Source: JBCCRH01 sp039208045
GTDB taxonomy: Bacteria; Bacteroidota; Bacteroidia; Chitinophagales; Saprospiraceae
NCBI GenBank assembly: GCA_039208045.1
Contig: JBCCRH010000144.1
Coordinates: 1 to 12,561, forward strand
DNA length: 12,561 nt
Direction: 5' to 3'
Positions 6,534-12,561 of the stretch are shown piece after piece (within the stretch, counting starts at the first letter, position 1; the number at the start of each line of letters is the position of its first letter). Under the pieces are notes generated by a model. It saw only the letters and a list, made by a program, of their open reading frames with translations, had not been told where the DNA came from and did no database searches. A program made the translations under genes and the position numbers.

Positions 6534-6566
6534 ATTGGGTTTTACCCAACACCAAAATTAACTTTG
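6534..6566 (+). promoter_or_regulatory. Candidate second ilvD promoter, downstream of the attenuator
   Basis: TAACTTTG at 6559-6566 matches the Bacteroidota -7 consensus TAnnTTTG exactly. ATTG at 6534-6537, one base from the -33 consensus TTTG, precedes it by 21 nt. Transcription would begin near 6573, about 40 nt before the ilvD ATG, bypassing the attenuator. RBS-like AAAAAGGA lies just before the gene. Confidence 0.5.
6535..6549. promoter_or_regulatory. 15-bp palindrome over the -33 element, candidate operator
   Basis: TTGGGTTTTACCCAA is a perfect inverted repeat with 6-bp arms and a 3-nt centre. It overlaps the proposed -33 element of the second ilvD promoter, a position typical of a repressor site. 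No T tract follows, so it is not a terminator. The binding protein is unknown. Confidence 0.45.
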
Positions 6567-6614
6567 GATACATTATACCGACTTTCATAAAATACAAAAA
6601 GGATAAAATAGCAC

Positions 6615-8288
6615 ATGCTAAACAAGTACAGTAGACGACTTACACAAGACGAAACACAGCCTGCCGCTCAAGCCATGCTTTATGGTATTGGGCTTACCGA
6701 AAAAGACATGGATAAGGCCCAAATTGGGATCGTTAGCACCGGATGGGAAGGAAATACCTGCAATATGCACCTCAATGACTTAGCGAAGCAGGTGAAAAAA
6801 GGCGTACAAGAAAGCGATTTAGTGGGGCTCATCTTTCATACTATAGGGGTGAGTGATGGGATGTCAATGGGCACTAGTGGCATGCGCTTTTCGCTACCGT
6901 CGCGCGATATTATTGCGGATTCAATTGAGACCGTCGCTTCCGCGCAATGGTATGATGGTATTGCAGCAGTAGTAGGTTGCGATAAGAATATGCCGGGAGC
7001 CATTATGGCCTTGGGCCGCTTAAATCGACCGGCCATTATGGTATACGGTGGCACGATTAAGCCCGGCTGCCATGGTAGTAGAGTGCTTGATATTGTGTCG
7101 GCTTTTGAAGCCTTGGGGGAGAAGAATGCGGGTACTATGGAGGAAGAAACCTTTAAGGCAGTTATCCAGAATGCAATACCAGGAGCAGGGGCTTGTGGAG
7201 GGATGTACACGGCTAATACGATGGCGTCGGCCATAGAGGCACTGGGCATGAGTTTACCCTACAATTCATCTTATCCAGCGGAAAACCAAGAAAAAGACGA
7301 CGACTGCCTACGGGTGGGTCGCTACCTGCGGCAACTGCTCGAAAAAGATATAAAACCGCGTGACATCATGACGCGTAAGGCATTTGAAAATGCAATTACG
7401 CTAATTATTGCACTCGGTGGCTCTACCAATGCTGTACTGCACCTCGTTGCTATGGCGAAGACGGTAGAGGTAGATATTACGATTGACGATTTCCAACGGA
7501 TTAGTGATAAGACCCCTTTCTTGGCAGACTTAAAGCCAAGTGGGCGGTACGTGATGGAGGATCTTTTTAAAGTGGGAGGCGTTCCTGGCGTGATGAAGTT
7601 CTTATATGAAGCAGGCTTTATTCATGGTGATTGTTTAACTGTTACCGGAAAAACCGTGGCGGAGAATTTAGCAGAGTTACCCCCACTAGCTGCTGGACAA
7701 GATGTCATCCGCTCTTTTGATCAACCTATTAAACCCACTGGGCATATCCAGATTTTGTATGGCAACCTTGCAGAGGAGGGTTCTGTCGCTAAAATCACGG
7801 GGAAGGAAGGAGAAGTATTTAGTGGCCCTGCACGGGTATTTGACGATGAGCAGTCAGCTAATGATGCTATCGGCAATAAGGAAATTAAAGAGGGGGATGT
7901 GATCGTTATCCGTTACTGTGGCCCCAAAGGAGGCCCTGGAATGCCCGAAATGCTAAAGCCAACTTCTGCTATTATGGGCGAAGGCCTCGGCAAAAAAGTA
8001 GCCCTTATTACAGACGGCCGATTTTCGGGAGGTACACATGGTTTCGTCGTAGGCCATATCACACCAGAAGCACAAACGGGTGGCCTTATTGGCTTACTCA
8101 AGGATGGAGATCAAATCACTATTGACGCAATAAATAATAAATTAGAAGCAGCCCTATCGACAGAAGAAATTGCAGCGCGAAGAGCGCAATGGTCAGCGCC
8201 AAAGATCAAGGCGAAGACGGGCCATTTACGCAAGTATGCTAAAATGGTATCTTCTGCAAGCGAGGGCTGTGTAACCGATGAATGCTAA
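6615..8288 (+). CDS. ilvD: Dihydroxy-acid dehydratase
   Basis: IlvD dehydrates 2,3-dihydroxyisovalerate and 2,3-dihydroxy-3-methylvalerate to the 2-keto acids that give Val/Leu and Ile. The 557-residue product has the full family length. The three cysteines expected to hold the 2Fe-2S cluster are C49 (EGNTCNMH), C122 (GCDKNMPG) and C194 (GACGGMYTANTM). D81 (GVSDGMSMG) and D123 with K124 match the Mg-binding Asp and carbamylated-Lys positions of the family. The C-terminal GRFSGGTHGFVVGHITPEA contains the Ser proposed as the catalytic base. The ATG at 6615 follows AAAAAGGATAAAATAGCAC and gives the usual N-terminus. It is the first enzyme gene of ilvD-ilvB-ilvN, controlled by the leader attenuator at 6307-6439 and perhaps by a nearer promoter. 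The enzyme is cytoplasmic, and clusters of this type are often sensitive to oxygen. Confidence 0.98.
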   Translation: MLNKYSRRLTQDETQPAAQAMLYGIGLTEKDMDKAQIGIVSTGWEGNTCNMHLNDLAKQVKKGVQESDLVGLIFHTIGVSDGMSMGTSGMRFSLPSRDIIADSIETVASAQWYDGIAAVVGCDKNMPGAIMALGRLNRPAIMVYGGTIKPGCHGSRVLDIVSAFEALGEKNAGTMEEETFKAVIQNAIPGAGACGGMYTANTMASAIEALGMSLPYNSSYPAENQEKDDDCLRVGRYLRQLLEKDIKPRDIMTRKAFENAITLIIALGGSTNAVLHLVAMAKTVEVDITIDDFQRISDKTPFLADLKPSGRYVMEDLFKVGGVPGVMKFLYEAGFIHGDCLTVTGKTVAENLAELPPLAAGQDVIRSFDQPIKPTGHIQILYGNLAEEGSVAKITGKEGEVFSGPARVFDDEQSANDAIGNKEIKEGDVIVIRYCGPKGGPGMPEMLKPTSAIMGEGLGKKVALITDGRFSGGTHGFVVGHITPEAQTGGLIGLLKDGDQITIDAINNKLEAALSTEEIAARRAQWSAPKIKAKTGHLRKYAKMVSSASEGCVTDEC

Positions 8289-8318
8289 TCCAGCACAATC
8301 ACGATAATTTTTAAGACC

Positions 8319-10085
8319 ATGAATCGAAAATTTCACGAAGCGAGTAAAACAGGAGCTGCCACCTCTCCACCACCAGTTACTGAGCGGATGTCAGGTGCAG
8401 AAGCAGTACTGCGCTGTCTTTTGGAGGAAGATGTAAATACGATCTTTGGCTATCCAGGTGGGGCTATTATGCCGGTTTATGACAAGTTGTACTATTATGA
8501 AGATCGCCTGCGACACATTCTCCCTCGACATGAGCAGGGCGCTATTCATGCCGCTCAAGGCTATGCGCGCGTTACCCGCAAAACGGGCGTCTGTATGGCT
8601 ACTTCTGGCCCAGGAGCGACCAACCTCGTTACTGGCCTTGGCGATGCTATTTTGGACAGCACACCATTGGTGTGTATCACCGGCCAAGTATTTAGTAAAT
8701 TGCTAGGCTCGGATGCCTTTCAGGAAACAGATGTGGTCAACTGTACCATGCCGGTTACCAAGTGGAATCATCAAATTACTAAAGCTTCTGAGATTCCGGA
8801 GGTCTTCGCAAAGGCCTTCTATATTGCGAATAGCGGGCGTCCTGGCCCAGTAGTGATTGATATTACCAAAGATGCACAACTCGATGAGTTAGACTTTTTC
8901 TATGAGCGCAAACCGGTGATCCGCAGCTATCATCCGAAGCCTGTAGTTGATCCTGAATCGATCAAAGATGCAGCTTCGACAATCAACAGTGCCCAGAAGC
9001 CCATGATTTTGGCAGGGCATGGCATTCAGATTGCGCATGCGCAGGAAGAATTCAAGGCGTTTGTCGAGAAGACAGGCATTCCTTTGGCTTGCACGATTCA
9101 TGGGCTTTCTTCTATTTCTTCTGATCATCCTTTGCACATGGGGATGCTGGGTATGCATGGCAATTATGGCCCTAATATGAAGCAAAATGAGTGTGATGTC
9201 CTCATCGCTATCGGGATGCGTTTTGATGATCGGGTGACCGGCAATTTGAGTAAATATGCGAAACAAGCGAAGGTCATTCATATAGAAATTGATCCTTCGG
9301 AGATTAGCAAGAATGTGTTTGCCCATGTTCCGGTCTTGGGTGACGCAAAGGAGGTATTAGCTAAACTTTTACCATTGGTGAAAGAAAAGTCGTACCCCGA
9401 ATGGGCAGAGTCGTTCCGAGCGTGTATGCGAGTGGAAGAAGAAAAAGTGATCCAAAAGGATATGACTCCTTCAGCTGATGGCCAAATCAAAATGGGTATG
9501 GCAGTGAGAGAGGTATCGAATCAGACCAATGGTATGGCTGTAGTAGCTACTGATGTAGGACAGCACCAGATGGTGGCAGCGCGCTACTATTGCTATCGCG
9601 ATACCAATCAGTGGGTATCTTCAGGTGGCGCGGGTACGATGGGTTTTGGTTTGCCTGCTGCTTTTGGAGCTAAGCTAGCGCAACCGGAACGTGAGGTAGT
9701 CGCCTTTATTGGCGATGGTGGCTTTCAAATGACCATACAAGAGCTCGGCATGTGCTCTCAATGGAACGTTGGTGTAAAAATTGTTTTGTTGGACAACAAC
9801 TATCTAGGAATGGTGCGTCAGTGGCAGCAGCTCTTCTTTGATCGCCGCTACTCTTCGGTACATCTCCAAAATCCAGATTTCATCAAGATTGCAGAAGGCT
9901 TTGGCGTAGCTGGCAAAACAATTGAAAAGCCCGAAGAACTTAGTGCAGGTGTTGCCGAGATGTTGGCCCATGACGGCCCTTACCTACTGCACATTAAAGT
10001 AGAAAAAGAAGGCAACATTTTCCCCATGGTACCCTCTGGCTACGCCGTTGACGAAATCGTTTTAGAACCCATTCCAAAACAATAA
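8319..10085 (+). CDS. ilvB: Acetohydroxyacid (acetolactate) synthase, large subunit
   Basis: This is the catalytic subunit of acetohydroxyacid synthase, which condenses pyruvate with pyruvate or 2-ketobutyrate in the first shared step of Val, Leu and Ile synthesis. The 588-residue product has a 23-residue polar extension before MSGAEAVLRCL, where the family fold begins. The N-terminal ThDP-enzyme domain has GYPGGAIMPVYD and PRHEQGAIHAAQGYARV, with E72 as the cofactor-activating Glu. The central domain includes GMRFDDRVTGN. The C-terminal domain carries the ThDP/Mg motif from GDGG (G465) to NN (493-494), followed by YLGMVRQWQ. It follows ilvD by 30 bp and precedes ilvN by 2 bp, so the three are one transcript. 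The reading frame is complete with no missing key residues. The ATG at 8319 is preferred; M24 is a possible shorter start. Confidence 0.98.
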   Translation: MNRKFHEASKTGAATSPPPVTERMSGAEAVLRCLLEEDVNTIFGYPGGAIMPVYDKLYYYEDRLRHILPRHEQGAIHAAQGYARVTRKTGVCMATSGPGATNLVTGLGDAILDSTPLVCITGQVFSKLLGSDAFQETDVVNCTMPVTKWNHQITKASEIPEVFAKAFYIANSGRPGPVVIDITKDAQLDELDFFYERKPVIRSYHPKPVVDPESIKDAASTINSAQKPMILAGHGIQIAHAQEEFKAFVEKTGIPLACTIHGLSSISSDHPLHMGMLGMHGNYGPNMKQNECDVLIAIGMRFDDRVTGNLSKYAKQAKVIHIEIDPSEISKNVFAHVPVLGDAKEVLAKLLPLVKEKSYPEWAESFRACMRVEEEKVIQKDMTPSADGQIKMGMAVREVSNQTNGMAVVATDVGQHQMVAARYYCYRDTNQWVSSGGAGTMGFGLPAAFGAKLAQPEREVVAFIGDGGFQMTIQELGMCSQWNVGVKIVLLDNNYLGMVRQWQQLFFDRRYSSVHLQNPDFIKIAEGFGVAGKTIEKPEELSAGVAEMLAHDGPYLLHIKVEKEGNIFPMVPSGYAVDEIVLEPIPKQ

Positions 10086-10087
10086 GC

Positions 10088-10636
10088 ATGCAAAAACAAT
10101 ATACCATTACCGTTTTTAGCGAAAGCGAAACCGGCTTGCTCGCACGAGTAGTCTCTGTATTTACCAGAAGACATATCGATATTGTAAGTCTTACGACTTC
10201 CAAATCCTCCATCGAGGGCATTCATCGTTTTACGATAGTGGTGGATACCACTGAAGAAATGGTGGTCAAACTAGTCGCACAGTTGGAAAAACAAATTGAC
10301 GTATTGAAAGCGTTTTTTTACGAACCCGATGAGATTGTGTACCAAGAGATTGCCCTTTATAAGGTGCCTACCCATATCTTTTCGGAGAGCAATAAAGTAG
10401 AGAAGTTGGTGCGTCAGCACAACGCCCGTATTTTGGCCATTGAGCCAGAGTATATTGTAATCGAAAAAACGGGGCATGAGCACGAAACAGAAGCTTTTCT
10501 CAAAGAGCTGGAACCAATTGGCATCTACGAGTTTGTTCGTTCTGGCCGTGTTGCGATTGTACGCCCTATGGAGCGTCTCAACAAGTATTTGAAGTCTTTG
10601 GAAGAAGTTGGCAATGCTGCTTTGAAAGAAGAATAG
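10088..10636 (+). CDS. ilvN: Acetohydroxyacid synthase, small regulatory subunit
   Basis: The 182-residue product is the regulatory partner of IlvB, which activates the catalytic subunit and confers feedback inhibition. The N-terminal ACT domain (residues 4-75) reads YTITVFSESETGLLARVVSV, then HIDIVSLTTS and GIHRFTIVV. The C-terminal half (about 85-175) includes EIALYKVPTHIF and FVRSGRVAIVRP. Its start codon lies 2 bp after the ilvB stop, so translation is probably coupled and the subunits balanced. When aligned by eye to E. coli IlvH, the conserved Gly is kept (G16), but the two Asn of the valine pocket (IlvH N11 and N29) are S13 and D31 here. This suggests altered valine feedback, which is inference. 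The stop codon is followed at once by a strong terminator hairpin, so ilvC is not in this transcript. Confidence 0.95.
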   Translation: MQKQYTITVFSESETGLLARVVSVFTRRHIDIVSLTTSKSSIEGIHRFTIVVDTTEEMVVKLVAQLEKQIDVLKAFFYEPDEIVYQEIALYKVPTHIFSESNKVEKLVRQHNARILAIEPEYIVIEKTGHEHETEAFLKELEPIGIYEFVRSGRVAIVRPMERLNKYLKSLEEVGNAALKEE

Positions 10637-10644
10637 TAGCAGAA

Positions 10645-10687
10645 GCAAGTCAGATTTCTTACTCAAAATCTGACTTGCAATCTTTTG
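10645..10687 (+). terminator. Terminator after ilvN, between convergent genes
   Basis: GCAAGTCAGATTT (10645-10657) pairs perfectly over 13 bp with AAATCTGACTTGC (10666-10678), with an 8-nt loop. TCTTTTGTTATTT follows on the plus strand. The convergent TPR gene ends at 10688, so the hairpin may also serve the other strand, though the T tract there is poor. Confidence 0.85.
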
Positions 10688-11491
10688 TTATTTCCCGCCA
10701 GTTAGCTGCTTCACTTGATATGCTGCACGATCTTTGTACTCTCCTGTGCCTACTGCGTTATAAGCAGCTACAGCCGCATCTTTTTCGCCCAATTTCTCGT
10801 GAATTTCGCCTTTTGTAAACTGGTACTTACTTACATCATCTGCACCCAATTCGATAGCCTTATCGATATGAGCTTTTGCTTTATCGGCCTGACCCTTTTT
10901 CAATAAAGAAGCAGCTAAATAGTAATGTACATCAGCTGTTTCTTTTAACTCTAGGTGTGCTTCTGCATAGCTAATCGCATCGGTAAACTTCTTTTTACCA
11001 TAAGCTACTGCTACGATGTTCTCTGCCTTTCCGAATAAAGCCGGTGCATTCTTTGCAGTCTTTTCCCCTTTCTCAGCGAGTTGTCCGGCTTCGATATACG
11101 CCTTTACGGCTGCGGCCTTCTCGCCACTCCCTTCTAGAGCTTGCGCCAAACCTTTAAAGTTGCCTACGTAATTGGGATTCATCTCTGTCCCTCTCTTGTA
11201 CGCGGCAATAGCTCCTTCAAAATCCTTCGCTTTGCGCTTTTTGAAGCCCACTCCATAGGCAGCACGGGCGCCATTGCGATTAGCTAATTTGATGACTTTT
11301 GCATCTGTTTCAGGATCAGCCGTTTTAATAGCCTGCTCCATCAAATCTAATGCTTCATCATACGCTTTAGCCTTTGCCTTTTCCAGACCTTGATTGTACA
11401 AACTGGCAGCGGTTGGTGCATCCTGTGCTTGCACTCCAATGGTAACGAATAAAAATAGAGCAACCATACTAGTAACAATACGTGTTGTCAT
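10688..11491 (-). CDS. Exported tetratricopeptide-repeat protein
   Basis: The 267-residue product starts at ATG 11491. An in-frame TTG two codons upstream is less likely to be the start. The signal peptide is TRIV, a hydrophobic core (MVALFLFVTIGV) and QA-QD, with cleavage after A22. The mature part is almost wholly helical repeats of TPR type, about six: LYNQGLEKAKAKAYDEALDL, YGVGFKKRKAKDFEGAIAAY, GLAQALEGSGEKAAAVKAY, then units starting AVAYGKKKFTDAISYAE, YYLAASLLKKGQADKAKAHI and FTKGEIHEKLGEKDAAVAAY. TPRs are protein-binding scaffolds, and this one would act in the periplasm. It is rich in Lys and Ala and has no catalytic domain or membrane anchor. It converges on ilvN, and nothing nearby indicates its partner. 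It appears to be a single-gene unit with 493 bp of non-coding DNA upstream. Confidence 0.88.
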   Translation of the reverse strand: MTTRIVTSMVALFLFVTIGVQAQDAPTAASLYNQGLEKAKAKAYDEALDLMEQAIKTADPETDAKVIKLANRNGARAAYGVGFKKRKAKDFEGAIAAYKRGTEMNPNYVGNFKGLAQALEGSGEKAAAVKAYIEAGQLAEKGEKTAKNAPALFGKAENIVAVAYGKKKFTDAISYAEAHLELKETADVHYYLAASLLKKGQADKAKAHIDKAIELGADDVSKYQFTKGEIHEKLGEKDAAVAAYNAVGTGEYKDRAAYQVKQLTGGK

Positions 11492-11770
11492 TCTCAATGT
11501 AATTTTAGTTGAATAATGAAATTTAATTTACTCTTCTGTTCGTTGTCTGTTTCTCGTTTTGGGTAGGCTTTAGTGGTTAGGGCTTATGTCCAGAGATTCA
11601 CAAAAGTGACATTTTGTTGGTCAGGGCAGAAATTTGTTTAGTAACACATTCTGCTCGTATTTGTTGGATAACGTTTAAATGATATTTATGTGGCCTGAAA
11701 GATAGTAATTTTTCTTTCAGATGCAGTTATGCGCTGCACAACTCTAGTTTGTACATCTCGATTTACCTAT

Positions 11771-11820
11771 AGTTCAAAAATGCTAGATTTGTGAAAGTAT
11801 GACGACGGCATTTTTGGACT
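11771..11820. repeat. 13-bp near-perfect inverted repeat
   Basis: AGTTCAAAAATGC (11771-11783) and GCATTTTTGGACT (11808-11820) are reverse complements at 12 of 13 positions (the odd pair is G-T). They are separated by 24 nt containing ATGACGACG. The repeat may mark the left boundary of a small intergenic element or form a transcribed hairpin. Confidence 0.55.
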
Positions 11821-11833
11821 TGCAAGGCGAAAA

Positions 11834-11875
11834 ACGTAGGCATCCCCGATATATGAGCTATCGGGGTAGCTACGT
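11834..11875. repeat. Two-tier hairpin, candidate REP-like element
   Basis: The inner stem CCCCGATA/TATCGGGG (11844-11851 with 11859-11866) has a 7-nt loop. It is enclosed by an outer stem ACGTAG/CTACGT (11834-11839 with 11870-11875), with short unpaired GCAT and TAG between. GCAAGGCG repeats flank it on both sides. There is no T tract, so it is not a simple terminator. The form fits a REP-like repeat or a structured RNA. Confidence 0.55.
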
Positions 11876-11984
11876 CGAGGCTTTTCAACGTAGCAAGGCG
11901 GAAAAAGGGCTAGTCAGAATTCATAAACCTAGGGTTGTTGAACTATAACGCTGCAAGCAGGAATTATGAAATAGCTTCAGTAGC

Positions 11985-12362
11985 TTATTGCTCAGTCCTT
12001 TTTCTATGGACAATTAATACTTCCTGATCCGAGAAAATCATCCAGCTAAAATCATAGACATAGTGATAAACCTTTCCGTGGTGGTTGGTGTAGCAGCCGG
12101 TAAAATAGTTGAAGTTAAATTTCTTCTCATCTAGCAAGGTTCGAGAAATTTTCTGCTGATGTGTTACATCGCCGATCAATTCAGATAGAATGCTCCTATT
12201 TCTGTGAAGTATGATGTCTGTTTGTCGAACTACTTTAGCTGTCTTACGCCTTAACTCCACATGATAGGCATTCTTACAAGCAATGGAACAGAAAATTTTA
12301 TCGGATCGCCCACGAAAGGGCTGATCGCAAACTTTGCAGGTTGGTGTGGGAATTGTTTTCAT
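11985..12362 (-). CDS. Small zinc-ribbon protein, conserved in Bacteroidota
   Basis: The 125-residue product has an N-terminal zinc ribbon with C9-x2-C12 and C25-x3-C29 (PTCKVCDQPFRGRSDKIFCS, then IACKNAYH). The four cysteines probably hold one zinc. Next comes a helical, basic middle (RQTDIILHRNRSILSELIGD) and a C-terminal block FNFNYFTGCYTNHHGKVYHY, then VYDFSWMIF and a basic end. I recall this layout from many short Bacteroidota proteins of unknown function, with the same RNRxIL and FNFxYFT blocks. It has no signal peptide or membrane segment and is therefore cytoplasmic. Nucleic-acid binding is suggested only by the ribbon and basic charge. It starts at ATG 12362 and ends in TGA-free sequence with no clear terminator. 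No operon partner is visible. Confidence 0.8.
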   Translation of the reverse strand: MKTIPTPTCKVCDQPFRGRSDKIFCSIACKNAYHVELRRKTAKVVRQTDIILHRNRSILSELIGDVTHQQKISRTLLDEKKFNFNYFTGCYTNHHGKVYHYVYDFSWMIFSDQEVLIVHRKRTEQ

Positions 12363-12482
12363 TCTGGTTTTCTGTAGAGAACGTAAAAAGGGGGTTCTTG
12401 ATTATAGCATGAGGTTAATCAATGATAGATCAGACGGTTTAGATTACAATGCCCTTCATCCATTTTTAGCTCAAATCCGTTT

Positions 12483-12527
12483 CTAACGGTTAAGATCAGC
12501 TAACAACCGTTAGCATTGAATCTTAAC
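12483..12527. repeat. Overlapping, mutually exclusive hairpins
   Basis: CTAACGGTT (12483-12491) pairs perfectly with AACCGTTAG (12505-12513). Alternatively GTTAAGAT (12489-12496) pairs with ATCTTAAC (12520-12527) around GCTAAC/GTTAGC (12499-12504 with 12509-12514) and an AACC loop. The two folds share bases and cannot coexist. No T tract follows. They lie 120 bp upstream of the zinc-ribbon gene start, and the neighbour on the right is out of view. Confidence 0.6.
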
Positions 12528-12561
12528 GAATAAGCACCAGCAATTCCCCATATGGCCTAAA

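Larger units (their letters stand above)
11492..11984. other. 493-bp gene-free, hairpin-rich intergenic region
   Basis: No credible ORF is seen between the divergently placed TPR start and the 3' end of the zinc-ribbon gene. The left part (11492-11690) is plain A/T-rich DNA that must hold the TPR promoter; I could not place it. From 11695 on there are successive inverted repeats: CTGAAAGA/TCTTTCAG (11695-11702 with 11713-11720), TGCAG/CTGCA just after it, and the two larger ones listed separately. The part from about 11800 to 11960 is richer in G+C and has a short direct repeat GCAAGGCG (11822-11829 and 11893-11900). Confidence 0.6.

Noticed and set aside
6242..6614. T-box or metabolite riboswitch upstream of ilvD
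   Set aside because: No T-box sequence or complex aptamer fold was seen. The leader peptide with competing hairpins explains the region.
6836..7249. Long antisense frame in ilvD, and similar ones in ilvB, ilvN and rimO
   Set aside because: They lie fully within strongly conserved genes, have no recognisable domain and follow the codon pattern of the true frame.
12409..12486. 25-codon plus-strand ORF before the right-edge hairpins
   Set aside because: No amino acid run, no ribosome-binding site and no terminator. Too little to call it a gene or leader.
12489..12527. Rho-independent terminator at the right edge
   Set aside because: The stem is A/T-rich and no T tract follows on either strand.

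Overview
The window looks like chromosomal DNA of a member of the Bacteroidota, probably of the Saprospira/Lewinella type. Lipoproteins have loose lipoboxes, and ribosome-binding sites are A-rich with little Shine-Dalgarno character. Some promoter candidates follow the TTTG-N19-21-TAnnTTTG pattern. Several families are typical of the phylum: an EAD-TIR protein, a Reg_prop propeller lipoprotein, a small outer-membrane barrel and a short zinc-ribbon orphan. The phylum call is firm; the lower rank is a guess. No tRNA, rRNA, CRISPR array or transposase was seen.

Layout, left to right. (1) Positions 1-584, minus strand: the 5' part of a gene running off the left edge. It encodes an N-terminal effector-associated domain (EAD11-like) joined to a TIR domain with the catalytic Glu present, so it is a candidate immune or conflict effector. 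(2) 683-1138: a lipoprotein with a TonB C-terminal domain. (3) 1239-2395: an A+T-rich, cassette-like unit. One seven-repeat propeller lipoprotein gene lies between 13-bp perfect inverted repeats. (4) 2401-5458, minus strand: rimO followed 10 bp later by an exported protein with two alpha/beta-hydrolase domains, each with an apparent Ser-Asp-His triad. (5) 5567-6241: a small outer-membrane beta-barrel protein. (6) 6307-10636: a branched-chain amino acid operon, ilvD-ilvB-ilvN. (7) 10688-11491, minus strand: a periplasmic TPR protein, convergent with ilvN across a strong hairpin terminator. (8) 11492-11984: a gene-free, hairpin-rich stretch that may be a dispersed repeat. (9) 11985-12362, minus strand: a zinc-ribbon protein, with two mutually exclusive hairpins beyond it near the right edge.

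The best-supported new observation is an attenuator in the 373-bp gap before ilvD. It has a 21-codon leader ORF (6307-6372), 15 of whose residues are Ile, Leu or Val, containing IIIITLIIVVVVIPPL. A GC-rich antiterminator arm begins 5 nt after the leader stop codon, and a perfect 11-bp terminator stem with a long T tract follows. The predicted logic is that starvation for Ile, Leu or Val stalls the ribosome in the leader, lets 6375-6382 pair with 6408-6415, and keeps the terminator from forming. Downstream there is a second promoter candidate (6534-6566) with a 15-bp palindrome over its -33 region, so the operon may have two layers of control.

IlvB and IlvN together form acetohydroxyacid synthase and IlvD is dihydroxyacid dehydratase. 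The intervening enzyme IlvC is not encoded here, and the transcript appears to end after ilvN.
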